From assembly GCF_030544485.1 (NCBI RefSeq), contig NZ_CP130610.1, forward strand, positions 4,030,001 through 4,094,000: 64,000 bases of DNA. Reading direction: 5' to 3'. Position 1 is the stretch's first letter, and each line of letters opens with the position of its first letter. The position numbers and the translations under genes are program-made. Under the pieces are notes generated by a model. The model did not search any database. It had not been told where the DNA came from and was given only the letters and a program-made list of their open reading frames with translations. Below are positions 18,412 to 25,618 of this stretch, piece by piece. Source of the stretch: Halomonas sp. HAL1. GTDB lineage: Bacteria; Pseudomonadota; Gammaproteobacteria; Pseudomonadales; Halomonadaceae.

Positions 18412-20115
18412 ATGCCTACAGCTTATGCTTACGTTCGGTACTCATCCGCCATTCAGGCCGATGGAGACAGCATTGAACGACAGACAACACCGCTAGCCCT
18501 ATTCACAAAGCGTTTCGGCGTAGAAATTGCCCAGACCTTCATTGATGAAGGGGTTTCCAGTTTCAAAGGCGACAACATCAAGCGTGGCCGATTCCGCGAC
18601 ATACTTGAAATGATTGAGAGCGGAGAAATTAGGCCAGGCAGTTATCTTGTGATCGAGAGCATTGACCGGATTTCTCGCCAGCAGATGGACGAGACAGCGA
18701 CACAGCTTTACGAAATTCTCAAGAAGGGAATCAACATATATACCACCGCAGATGAGCGGTTATATTCGATTAAGGATAAGAAAAAAGACTTAGAAAATTA
18801 CATGATGATTGGCTTGATCGCGAAACGATCCAATGACGAAAGCGAAATGAAAAGCCGTCGTCGCAAATCGGCTTGGCGTCGGGCAAAACGAGCGGTCAAA
18901 GAAGACAACAAGATTTTCAATACCCCGAACAATACCCCCTATGGTTTGCGGGTTGTAGACGGTAAGTTTGAAATCGTGGAGGAAGAAGCGAAGGAGATCC
19001 GCGACATATTCGACCGCCTGAAATACCAAGGGGTATTAACCACAATCCGCGAAGTTAATAAGTATTCTAAGCGAAAATGGGCCAATCGAACCGTCCATAT
19101 GATGCTAGAAAGCAAATATGTCATCGGGGTTTATCGCTCCCAGCGCCGTGAAAATGGGAAGAAGGTTTTCGAGGAAAACATCGAGGGCTATTACCCTGAA
19201 ATAATCAGTGCTAAGGACTACTACGAAGCCGTAGGAGCCATGAAAAAGCGGGCTAGTAAAACCCATTATGGGAACGAAAGCACTGGAAGCCTGAACATAT
19301 TCAAGCACTGCATAAAATGCGACAAATGCGGTCAATCAATGAGGTTTTATCGCGGTAAAAACTCACAAGGCAAGCAGTTTGCCTATGTTGCTTGTGAAAC
19401 AAAAAAAGAGTTTGGAAGCCAGAAATGCAAAGAACAGGTGTTCCGTTTTGATTATGCCGTTGGCACATTGCTGAAATACCTACGTGGAATGTATTACCAA
19501 CATCTTGAAGGTTTGGATTATGCACCGAGCCTTGGCAATACCGACCATTTACCCTCTGATGAAAACACGAGGATACTTGAACAGAATTTACCCACTCAGA
19601 CACCCCCTGAAAGCTTGCAGAAGGCCGATGGGCTGTTTCTTGATATGATGAGAAGGGTAGAGACTGAAAACGTCTCAGAGGTGGAAAATAAACAGCGTGA
19701 GCTAGCACAGGCTAAATCAAAGCTTGCTAATCTTATCGAGTCGGTTGAAGCCTTCGGCGGAAAAATCCCCACACACATTATGAAGTCGCTGGGCGAGACT
19801 GAGGAAAATGTTGAAGTTCTTGAAAAAGAGCTGAACACAATGGAGGCAACCAAGGCTGAAAGCCTGGATATTATCCATTTTGATGAGTTCCTTGAATTAC
19901 TACACAGCGAACGGGGCAGGCAACGAATTAACCGCTTTTTCAAAGATGGTGACTATAAGTTCCATTTTAGATATGACAAAGGCTTTAGAACTGTTTACAT
20001 GGCAATTAAGCGCAATAATGAAATTGTTGGCAGGAACGGCGAAAGCTTCACACTGCATCACCCGCTTTTGAGAGATTTTGGGATCAAAAATTATAATGAT
20101 TTAGGGGTTAAATAA
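18412..20115 (+). CDS. Large serine recombinase (integrase)
   Basis: 567-residue site-specific recombinase, the likely integrase of the element. Resolvase domain at residues 3-150: YVRYSS with catalytic Ser11, and SIDRISR arginines near 84-89. A recombinase domain (PYGLRVVDGKFEIVEEEAKE to about residue 250) and a zinc-ribbon with CIKCDKCGQSMRF and later C-x(n)-C residues (about 300-345) follow, then a coiled coil (about 410-480) and an acidic tail. It is 51 bases inside the left junction, the usual position for an integrase. Lower GC than host genes but higher than the mob region. An intrinsic terminator follows at 20122-20141. Confidence 0.9.
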   Translation: MPTAYAYVRYSSAIQADGDSIERQTTPLALFTKRFGVEIAQTFIDEGVSSFKGDNIKRGRFRDILEMIESGEIRPGSYLVIESIDRISRQQMDETATQLYEILKKGINIYTTADERLYSIKDKKKDLENYMMIGLIAKRSNDESEMKSRRRKSAWRRAKRAVKEDNKIFNTPNNTPYGLRVVDGKFEIVEEEAKEIRDIFDRLKYQGVLTTIREVNKYSKRKWANRTVHMMLESKYVIGVYRSQRRENGKKVFEENIEGYYPEIISAKDYYEAVGAMKKRASKTHYGNESTGSLNIFKHCIKCDKCGQSMRFYRGKNSQGKQFAYVACETKKEFGSQKCKEQVFRFDYAVGTLLKYLRGMYYQHLEGLDYAPSLGNTDHLPSDENTRILEQNLPTQTPPESLQKADGLFLDMMRRVETENVSEVENKQRELAQAKSKLANLIESVEAFGGKIPTHIMKSLGETEENVEVLEKELNTMEATKAESLDIIHFDEFLELLHSERGRQRINRFFKDGDYKFHFRYDKGFRTVYMAIKRNNEIVGRNGESFTLHHPLLRDFGIKNYNDLGVK

Positions 20116-20121
20116 CGATAA

Positions 20122-20141
20122 CGCCAGCTTAATTGCTGGCG
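20122..20141. terminator. Terminator between the recombinase and the secreted-protein gene
   Basis: CGCCAGC (20122-20128), TTAATT loop, GCTGGCG (20135-20141), then TTTTATTT on the plus strand. It serves convergent genes. The identical 7-bp stem recurs after mobA at 22827-22846. Confidence 0.85.
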
Positions 20142-20147
20142 TTTTAT

Positions 20148-20717
20148 TTAGTTGGCGGTTTCATATCCATTAGCTACGCACCAGTCGTAGTTTTCAGTTT
20201 TTTCGCTTATCACTTTTTCTTTTTCAAGATATAAGGCGTAAGCCTGGTAAGTGCTACCTTGTTCCTTTACCCCACCATCAATATGAAATCTTGCTCTATA
20301 TTTAGCTCCTACTTCTAAATAATTGCTTATAACTTTCCCTGACAATCTCTCTTCTGTCATTACTCCTGTGGCTGAGTGATCAATTGAATCAATCACTCTA
20401 CTTATATCACTACCGACAAAGATTTTAAAAATGCCGTTATCGTATGCATAACCAGCTATAATATCCTGAAAGTCTCCATTATAATGCCTTATTTGATCAA
20501 GCTCCCAATTTCTTATTTCATCTTTTTGAACCGAACACATTTCTATATTCGCTTTATTTTCTTCATAAAATTGTTTTTCACTTTTTGTCATAGCAAACGT
20601 TGGACTTGCATTAACCCCTTGAAGCGGTTGCCGATAAGCAAACTTCCCTTCCGCGAGTGCCAATGATGATGAAGCCACTATCCCTATTGCTAGAACTGTT
20701 TTTAAAAATACTTTCAT
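20148..20717 (-). CDS. Secreted protein of unknown function
   Basis: I do not recognise this protein. From ATG 20717 it has a clear Sec signal (MKVFLKTVLAIGIVASSSLA, cleavage after ALA near residue 22) and a mature part of about 167 residues with just two cysteines (EMCSVQ and DWCVANG), which could form one disulfide. A longer frame to ATG 20729 is rejected because that ATG sits inside the GGAGG ribosome site of 20717. It is convergent with the recombinase and its upstream side holds a perfect AAGTTGG/CCAACTT inverted repeat (20754-20772), a possible operator. Probably cargo that acts in the periplasm or outside. Confidence 0.6.
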   Translation of the reverse strand: MKVFLKTVLAIGIVASSSLALAEGKFAYRQPLQGVNASPTFAMTKSEKQFYEENKANIEMCSVQKDEIRNWELDQIRHYNGDFQDIIAGYAYDNGIFKIFVGSDISRVIDSIDHSATGVMTEERLSGKVISNYLEVGAKYRARFHIDGGVKEQGSTYQAYALYLEKEKVISEKTENYDWCVANGYETAN

Positions 20718-20750
20718 AAAAGCCTCCATTTATTTTTATATACAGTATAT

Positions 20751-20995
20751 CACAAGTTGGCTTAACCAACTTAAATAAGCAATGATAAAACTGGTTTTTA
20801 CGAATTAAAATAGCTCCAACACAAAGAGCCTTTTAATCTATCCCGCATTCAATAACTAAACCAAAACCGGCTTAAAAATATAAGTATGTTATAATGTTTG
20901 AAGTTTGGTTTTATTACCTAAGCTAGCATACACAGGGGGCACTCGCTCCGCTCCTTTCCCTGTGATACTAGCAAAGGGGCTCCGCCCCCTTGACC
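20751..20995 (+). other. Candidate oriT region
   Basis: AT-rich then GC-rich stretch upstream of mobC. Two ColE1-like nic cores occur: TTGG/CTTAA at 20757-20765, inside a 7-bp inverted repeat, and CCGG/CTTAA at 20867-20875; the ColE1 nic is CTGG/CTTAA. Nearer mobC are CACAGGG/CCCTGTG (20931-20964) and AAGGGGC/GCCCCCTT (20974-20991) hairpins followed by TGACCCC, a combination common next to mobC in mobilizable plasmids. The exact nick site cannot be decided by eye. Confidence 0.55.
20791..20813. repeat. 23-bp near-perfect direct repeat, copy 1
   Basis: CTGG, one variable base, then TTTTACGAATTAAAAT and a variable base plus G. Copy 2 is at 25619-25641 with two mismatches. The copies bracket the oriT-mob-cargo-rep part of the element. 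Confidence 0.75.
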
Positions 20996-21070
20996 CCCGA
21001 AAACCAAACCCCAAAAACCACCCCAAACCCGGCGGAAAATGGAGAATAAATTTTATTTCAGGAGGCTTAA

Positions 21071-21430
21071 ATGAAGTCAGCAAAAAGAACAAAAATCGTA
21101 AAATCTCGTTTCAATGAAACTGAAATCGAGTTATTGAGAGCTAATGCAAACGGCGACCCGTTAGGTGCATTTTTGAGAAATGTCGGACTGGGCAACACAA
21201 TCAAAGAAGTTTTTAAAATAAAAAAAATGTATGTTCCGATTGACCCAGATTTAAGTTATGAGCTTCACAAGCTAGGGCAAAACTTAAACCAGATTGCACG
21301 AAAGGTAAACCAAGATTCAAAATCTGGAAAGTCGCCTGAGCTATTCCAAATTTTATCAGGAATATCAAGAGTAGAAAAAACACTAAACGAGATTAAGGAG
21401 GCTCACACTTATGATCGTAAAGTTTTTTAA
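21071..21430 (+). CDS. mobC: Mobilization protein MobC (MbeC-like)
   Basis: 119-residue relaxosome accessory protein, expected to bind oriT as part of the nicking complex. Family feature: LHKLGQNLNQIARKVNQDSK near residue 75. CAGGAGG lies six bases before ATG 21071. The stop overlaps the mobA start by 20 bases, the same layout as mbeC-mbeA in ColE1. Lower GC and more lysine than host proteins. Confidence 0.85.
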   Translation: MKSAKRTKIVKSRFNETEIELLRANANGDPLGAFLRNVGLGNTIKEVFKIKKMYVPIDPDLSYELHKLGQNLNQIARKVNQDSKSGKSPELFQILSGISRVEKTLNEIKEAHTYDRKVF

Positions 21431-22820
21431 ATACGGAAAAAATACCAATAATCCGGTAAAAGCCACAAAACAGGCGGTTGGTTATCTTTTTAGCGAACTG
21501 GACGCAAGCAAAACACCGCGTTCTGTCAAACCTGTAACTATCAGGGGAAACCCAGAGAGCTTTTCCGATATTGTTGCTTATGGAAACCATGCAGGGCGCT
21601 ACACAAGCGGAGTATTGAGTTTTGCAGAAAGCGACCTTGATGCAGAAGCACAAGAGAAAATAATTGATGACTTTGAAAAGACATTATTACCTGGGCTTGA
21701 ACCTGACCAGTATTCCAGCTTATGGGTAAGGCATAGAGACAAAGGAAGGCTAGAACTTCATTTTATGTTTTCTGGTGAGGAACTACACACGAGTAAGCGT
21801 TTAAATGCTTACTATCACAGAGCAGATGTTACCAGAATTGATGCTTGGAAAGATGCTATCAATGTCGAATACGGTTTACATGACCCAAATGCACCAAACA
21901 ATAGAAACCCCATCATATACCCCGGCTACCTACCTAAAAGCCGTAAAGAGCTTGTGCAGAAGTTAGCCGAACATATGGACCATATGATGGAGCAACAGCA
22001 GATAGCCCCCACCAGAGAGGGAATTTTACACGAATTAAAATCATTAAACCTGGAGGTATCCCGTGAAACAAACAAATCAATCTCAATCAAAGACCCCGCA
22101 GGAGGGCAAAACATCAGACTCAAAGGCTCATTATGGGAACGAGATTTTAAACCGGATAGACACACGAAAGAAGCTGTTAGACAGAGAAGCCAAGAATATG
22201 ACAGCAGGAGTGAGGAAAGAGCTAGAATCGCTAGAGAGCGAGTTAACGAACTTTGTGAACGGCGTGAAAGGCTTAACAGGAAGAAATATGCGAAGCCTGA
22301 ACCTGTGGCGCGTATACGCCCCGATAACAGCCCTTCTAGTCGTATTGACGCTAGGAATAGTCTTGGGAGCCGGGGCGATGCATTACCTAGGAAACAAAGC
22401 AATCGTGACCACACACTCCGACCACCGGAACCTAGTCCAGTGCCAGCAGTTTCAGGAGATAAACAACCAAAAGTATTGCCAACTATAACAAAGGAGAAAG
22501 AAAGCGATGCAGACACAAATAGAAAAAGAAATAATGCAGTTTATGAAGAGTTTCTCGAAAGAATACGAAGAAAAAGAAGAAGCCTTAAACGTATCCTTGG
22601 AGGAATTTTCCAAACTGCTAGATCGAGTCTTAGAAAATCAAAAGAATATGGAGAAAAACTACAGCACGATAACCGAATCTTACGAGATAATCTTGAAAAA
22701 CTTCGAGAGTTTGGACGAGAGAGTGAAAATCATCGAAAAGACTCACAAAGAATTGCTAACAAGCTAAAACGCGCCAATTCAAAATATTACCCAAGAATGG
22801 ACTACCACCCAAAATGGTAG
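21411..22820 (+). CDS. mobA: ColE1-type relaxase MobA (MOB_P/HEN group)
   Basis: DNA-nicking relaxase, 469 residues. Candidate catalytic Tyr25 (AVGYLFSE), RYTSGVLSFAESDL at 63-76 and LWVRHRDKGRLELHF at 104-118 closely follow ColE1 MbeA. Metal-site residues read H108, E115, H117 where ColE1 has H97, E104, N106, i.e. His in place of the defining Asn. YHRADVTRIDAWKDAIN and LHDPNAPNNRNP follow. The C-terminal half is a basic, low-complexity region that carries two other genes in a second frame. AAGGAGG precedes the start. Confidence 0.92.
   Translation: MIVKFFKYGKNTNNPVKATKQAVGYLFSELDASKTPRSVKPVTIRGNPESFSDIVAYGNHAGRYTSGVLSFAESDLDAEAQEKIIDDFEKTLLPGLEPDQYSSLWVRHRDKGRLELHFMFSGEELHTSKRLNAYYHRADVTRIDAWKDAINVEYGLHDPNAPNNRNPIIYPGYLPKSRKELVQKLAEHMDHMMEQQQIAPTREGILHELKSLNLEVSRETNKSISIKDPAGGQNIRLKGSLWERDFKPDRHTKEAVRQRSQEYDSRSEERARIARERVNELCERRERLNRKKYAKPEPVARIRPDNSPSSRIDARNSLGSRGDALPRKQSNRDHTLRPPEPSPVPAVSGDKQPKVLPTITKEKESDADTNRKRNNAVYEEFLERIRRKRRSLKRILGGIFQTARSSLRKSKEYGEKLQHDNRILRDNLEKLREFGRESENHRKDSQRIANKLKRANSKYYPRMDYHPKW
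22063..22488 (+). CDS. mobB: MobB-like membrane protein nested in mobA
   Basis: 141-residue protein read in the +1 frame entirely inside mobA, starting at GTG 22063 with TGGAGG six bases upstream. A hydrophilic N-terminus with a helical middle is followed by one strong membrane segment (about residues 85-107: VYAPITALLVVLTLGIVLGA). In ColE1 the mbeB gene is nested at the same place in mbeA. The membrane segment is consistent with MobB stabilising the relaxosome at the coupling protein. Residue similarity to MbeB is limited, so the name rests on position and topology. Confidence 0.75.
   Translation: MKQTNQSQSKTPQEGKTSDSKAHYGNEILNRIDTRKKLLDREAKNMTAGVRKELESLESELTNFVNGVKGLTGRNMRSLNLWRVYAPITALLVVLTLGIVLGAGAMHYLGNKAIVTTHSDHRNLVQCQQFQEINNQKYCQL
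22507..22767 (+). CDS. mobD: MobD-like coiled-coil protein nested in mobA
   Basis: 86-residue acidic/lysine-rich coiled-coil protein in the same +1 frame as mobB and inside mobA. AAGGAG at 22491-22496 precedes ATG 22507. The heptad pattern EKEEALNVSLEEFSKLLDRV continues for most of its length. ColE1 has mbeD, a short coiled-coil gene, at the matching location within mbeA. Its role in mobilization or in entry exclusion is not settled even in ColE1. Confidence 0.7.
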   Translation: MQTQIEKEIMQFMKSFSKEYEEKEEALNVSLEEFSKLLDRVLENQKNMEKNYSTITESYEIILKNFESLDERVKIIEKTHKELLTS

Positions 22821-22826
22821 ATAAAG

Positions 22827-22846
22827 CGCCAGCCTTTTCGCTGGCG
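22827..22846 (+). terminator. Terminator after mobA
   Basis: CGCCAGC (22827-22833), CTTTTC loop, GCTGGCG (22840-22846), then TTTCT. Stem identical to that at 20122-20141. It lies between mobA and the convergent cargo gene. Confidence 0.8.
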
Positions 22847-22849
22847 TTT

Positions 22850-23200
22850 CTAGTATCCTGCTATCTGCTGACCTTCAATGATGAAGGGCAATCTCTTAAT
22901 TGTGTCTAGGCTTTGAGGATTTTCATGTCCTGGCCCCATAAAATGCCACATAAAGGCTTTTCCATTTTTGACTTTACTAATTATCCGCTTAAAGCCCTTT
23001 TGGCTATGGAGCGGGAATATCCAATGCTCATACCTTATAAACTCACCTTCTTGGCCTCTTACAGTGCATACACTTCGCTCAATTCCATCAACTACGTGGT
23101 AGAGGGTTTTGCCATTGAGATTTTTTATTTTAACTACCCAAAGCTTGGTGAATTTTGTTGTTCTGTGAAAATTATCAATTGTCGGCTCTATCTGATTCAT
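22850..23200 (-). CDS. Cargo protein of unknown function, 116 residues
   Basis: I do not recognise it. A soluble, basic, beta-rich-looking protein (LWVVKIKNLNGKTLYHVVDG, YEHWIFPLHSQKGF, KNGKAFMWHFMGPGH). It has no signal peptide or membrane segment. Its ATG shares position 23200 with the stop of the upstream membrane-protein gene, so the two are translationally coupled and probably work together. Confidence 0.6.
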   Translation of the reverse strand: MNQIEPTIDNFHRTTKFTKLWVVKIKNLNGKTLYHVVDGIERSVCTVRGQEGEFIRYEHWIFPLHSQKGFKRIISKVKNGKAFMWHFMGPGHENPQSLDTIKRLPFIIEGQQIAGY

Positions 23201-23619
23201 TAAAGCGTTCTTCTTATATTATTCAAAGGTTGCTCACATTCCCCTTTCCACATCCCATCTAAATCCCAGGCATAACTTTCTTCTTCCCACCACGTATTAG
23301 CATCATCGAGCAAGTTTCCAGAACGCTGTCTTTCAAGTCCTGAATACTCATTAAGCTTGACTAACAAGGCTAAGCTATCATCGGCCATTCCAGTTTTGTG
23401 TCCAGTTATTGCACATATATATAGCATTGCAATTTCATTGCCTTCCTTAAAGTCTTCAGTTAAGTAAAGCCCAGAGTTGGCGTCTATTTCTGAAGTGGAA
23501 ACAGGCTCAGGTTCAGGCTCTGAAGGTTGCTGGGTCAAAGCATATAAGAAAAGCAATAAACCTATGAAAGAAAAAAATGCAACAAAGTTTAGAACCCTAG
23601 ATATAATTTTCTTAAGCAC
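23200..23619 (-). CDS. Membrane-anchored cargo protein of unknown function
   Basis: I do not recognise it. From GTG 23619 (GGAGG seven bases upstream) it is 139 residues: a basic start, one membrane segment (about residues 10-28, VAFFSFIGLLLFLYAL), a Pro/Glu-rich linker (PSEPEPEPVST), and a domain of about 95 residues with three cysteines that would lie outside the membrane. A longer GTG frame to 23661 is possible but lacks a ribosome site. Being coupled to a small soluble protein next to mob genes, it could be an entry-exclusion pair; this is a guess from position only. Confidence 0.6.
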   Translation of the reverse strand: MLKKIISRVLNFVAFFSFIGLLLFLYALTQQPSEPEPEPVSTSEIDANSGLYLTEDFKEGNEIAMLYICAITGHKTGMADDSLALLVKLNEYSGLERQRSGNLLDDANTWWEEESYAWDLDGMWKGECEQPLNNIRRTL

Positions 23620-23826
23620 CTCTAACCCTCCTTGTCCCTTTTGTAAAAGATGACCACACACCCCCTAGGCTGTCAATAAGCCCTCCTGTGGCCTTATCGA
23701 GCTTCTAGCAGCTAAACACATATCATACCTATTTAATCCCCTCCATAGAGCCTTTTAGGCCGTTTCTCGCTTGCCATACGAACCCTACTTCGGTAGAAAA
23801 GGCACACACGCACCGCGAGAACCAAC
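23620..23826. other. Short cargo intergenic region
   Basis: Divergent promoter region between the membrane-protein pair (minus) and the acidic-protein gene (plus). It includes an alternative in-frame GTG at 23661 but no strong motif. Confidence 0.4.
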
Positions 23827-24144
23827 ATGAAAGACATCATCAAGAACATCGAACGGCTATCCCTTCGAGTCATCCACATCGAGCCACAAGCCGTTTACAT
23901 CAAAGACGAGCTAACGGGCGAGCATACCCTACCCTGCGACGTTCAGGCGTTCAAAGAAGCGCCAGAAGCCCTTGAAAGTTCTGGTTTAGATGAATGGGCG
24001 ATGGAAGCCCTTGAAGTGCTTAGAAAGGCCGAGGATGCGGATTTTGACCCCGTTCAGGAGCCTACCACCAGAGACGAAATGTATTTTTTAGAAATAAAAA
24101 TGTATGCAAAAGAGCAGATAGCGGAACAGCTTGAGGATTGGTAG
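23827..24144 (+). CDS. Small acidic protein of unknown function, 105 residues
   Basis: Unrecognised, strongly acidic soluble protein (MKDIIKNIERLSLRVIHIEP and a C-terminus with many Glu/Asp). No helix-turn-helix, signal or membrane segment is seen. GC content is closer to the host than its neighbours, so it may have a different origin. A weak GAGAACC precedes ATG. Followed by a convergent terminator at 24154-24174. Confidence 0.55.
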   Translation: MKDIIKNIERLSLRVIHIEPQAVYIKDELTGEHTLPCDVQAFKEAPEALESSGLDEWAMEALEVLRKAEDADFDPVQEPTTRDEMYFLEIKMYAKEQIAEQLEDW

Positions 24145-24153
24145 CAAATATAT

Positions 24154-24174
24154 AGGCCAGTTAGTTGCTGGCCT
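24154..24174. terminator. Bidirectional terminator between two small cargo genes
   Basis: AGGCCAG (24154-24160) and CTGGCCT (24168-24174) with a 7-base loop, followed by TGTATTTTA on the plus strand. It separates the plus-strand 105-residue gene from the minus-strand gene ending at 24188. Confidence 0.7.
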
Positions 24175-24187
24175 TGTATTTTACTGA

Positions 24188-24481
24188 TTATTTTATTACT
24201 TTTAATGTTTCCTTATCTTTAAGATAGGAAAGTTGATTCTCGAAATGCTCTCTAAAATAAGCTTTTACATCTCTTTCGTCGATACCGTCATTGTCGATAT
24301 GTTCGTTTAGAATATCCAATGGTTTTTCAATGTCTTTGTACAGGTGTATTTCTGCTATAGGTTTAAAACGACTATAAGTAGTTAAGTATACAAAAAAACC
24401 TTTTTCATCTTTGCTTAATTCGTATGCTATTATCTTTCTTAAAACTTGTAATTTCTCTACTGTTGAATATGTTTTTTCCAT
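24188..24481 (-). CDS. Unknown protein downstream of the initiator gene, 97 residues
   Basis: Not recognised. A charged soluble protein (VEKLQVLRKIIAYELSKDEK ... ) with GGAGAAACT before ATG 24481. It starts 15 bases after the RepL-like gene on the same strand, so the two are an operon. Possible roles are copy control, excision or plasmid maintenance, none of which can be shown from sequence. Confidence 0.6.
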   Translation of the reverse strand: MEKTYSTVEKLQVLRKIIAYELSKDEKGFFVYLTTYSRFKPIAEIHLYKDIEKPLDILNEHIDNDGIDERDVKAYFREHFENQLSYLKDKETLKVIK

Positions 24482-24496
24482 AGTTTCTCCTTTTTT

Positions 24497-25069
24497 TTAA
24501 GCTATATCTTTCATTGCCTCTTGGTAATCTTTCGACTTCGCAAACGGCGGAGATTTAAAGCTTTCCACGAGTTCATGAATAACGTTGTTGTGGGTTTCCC
24601 CATCACCGCGCCACTCTAAAAATGGCGAAATTCTCACATTCACCATTCTTTTGTTTTCAATATGATAGCTGATGACACCTATCTTTTTTAACTTCCTAAA
24701 TGACCTTTTCACACTAGCAGACGGCAATATCAACTTATCTGCTATGGTGGTTTGGCTTTCATTTAATCTAACTAGATTGCCATACCCCATTCGCTGACGA
24801 AGGTAAAAATATATCTTCATATCAACAGAGTTAAGAAGCATTTCTTTAAGTTTTTTTATCTGCTCTTTAACTTTGTCGATTTTTTTGACATCAATAAGTT
24901 TGAGCGAACTTTCTAACTCTTTAATTCTCTTTCTTATTGGAACTTCATAGCTTTCCATACCACCTCCAAAGCTGTCTTTTTCTGCAAGATTTGATATGCA
25001 AAATTGATAAAAACCATTATCACTTTTTGGTTTTTTATTATTATCTTGTTGTGCATTATTCTTTTTCAT
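24497..25069 (-). CDS. RepL-like plasmid replication initiator
   Basis: 190-residue protein with a charged coiled N-terminus and a winged-helix domain from about residue 80: VDMKIYFYLRQRMGYGNLVR, then QTTIADKLILPSASVKRSFR and a wing ending in NVRISPFLEWRGDGE. This order and the final hydrophobic-P-WRGD motif match the RepL family of small theta/rolling plasmids (Firmicute pE194 style), where NPELLMRGD occupies the same place. GGAG precedes ATG 25069. Upstream, on the same strand, lie iterons and a possible antisense RNA gene. Family assignment is by eye. Confidence 0.65.
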   Translation of the reverse strand: MKKNNAQQDNNKKPKSDNGFYQFCISNLAEKDSFGGGMESYEVPIRKRIKELESSLKLIDVKKIDKVKEQIKKLKEMLLNSVDMKIYFYLRQRMGYGNLVRLNESQTTIADKLILPSASVKRSFRKLKKIGVISYHIENKRMVNVRISPFLEWRGDGETHNNVIHELVESFKSPPFAKSKDYQEAMKDIA

Positions 25070-25083
25070 GTTATATTATACTC

Positions 25084-25156
25084 CGTTAATGAAGTTTCCT
25101 AATCTGTTTTATTATTCTGATAAGAGCACCTGCGCCACAGGTGCTTTATTTTTTAT
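25084..25156 (+). ncRNA. Candidate antisense RNA opposite the initiator leader
   Basis: A plus-strand promoter TTGTGC (25049-25054), 17 bases, TATATT (25072-25077) would start an RNA near 25084 that ends at a strong terminator AGCACCTG/CAGGTGCT (25125-25145) followed by TTATTTTTTATT. The roughly 70-nt RNA would be fully complementary to the initiator mRNA leader just upstream of its ribosome site, as counter-transcript RNAs are in many plasmids. Confidence 0.4.
25125..25156 (+). terminator. Plus-strand intrinsic terminator upstream of the initiator gene
   Basis: AGCACCTG (25125-25132), loop CGCCA, CAGGTGCT (25138-25145), then TTATTTTTTATT. No protein gene on the plus strand precedes it closely, which is why a small RNA is proposed. 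Confidence 0.85.
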
Positions 25157-25276
25157 TAGGATACCATAATATTTATAGTTTATCTATTTGTTATGTTCCT
25201 TTAACTTTCCCCTTAACCAGTTTAACAGTTAAAAAACTCACTAAAGCCCTTATATTTTTTTATCTGAATGGCTATT

Positions 25277-25410
25277 GGGGATATATTTATACCAATTAGG
25301 GATGCGCTGAACCCAAGGTTAATAAATATTTTAGCGTATCTGTAAGTTATTGATTTTATTAGAAAACAGAGATATATTTACCCCAGTTGGTGATATATTT
25401 GCCCCAACTC
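25277..25410. other. Iteron-like repeats, candidate replication origin
   Basis: Three direct repeats with core GATATATTT: one at 25280-25298 (GATATATTTATACCAATTA) and two in tandem with 21-bp spacing at 25371 and 25392 (GATATATTTACCCCAGTTGG and GATATATTTGCCCCAACT). AGTTGG/CCAACT also forms a dyad between the last two. They lie upstream of the initiator gene in an AT-rich tract, as iterons do. Confidence 0.6.
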
Positions 25411-25618
25411 ATTTTCCATATTTTAAGCAAAAGAACTAAATAAATGACATAGCAATTTTTTTTCCTTTTCTTATATCTTTAAAAGGAAACGTATTTTCTG
25501 ATGTTGAAAACAACCCTTAAAGCTCGCTTCGCTCCCTTATTTTATTGTTTTTAATTACTCCCGCCCTTCGGTTGGGGCTATTGAGAAAGGAGGTATTAGT
25601 TTCTTTTGCGTAAGCCTT

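Noticed and set aside
20905..21117. 70-residue frame across the oriT hairpins
   Set aside because: Contains the inverted repeats and a proline/lysine run; no start signal; the region better fits oriT.
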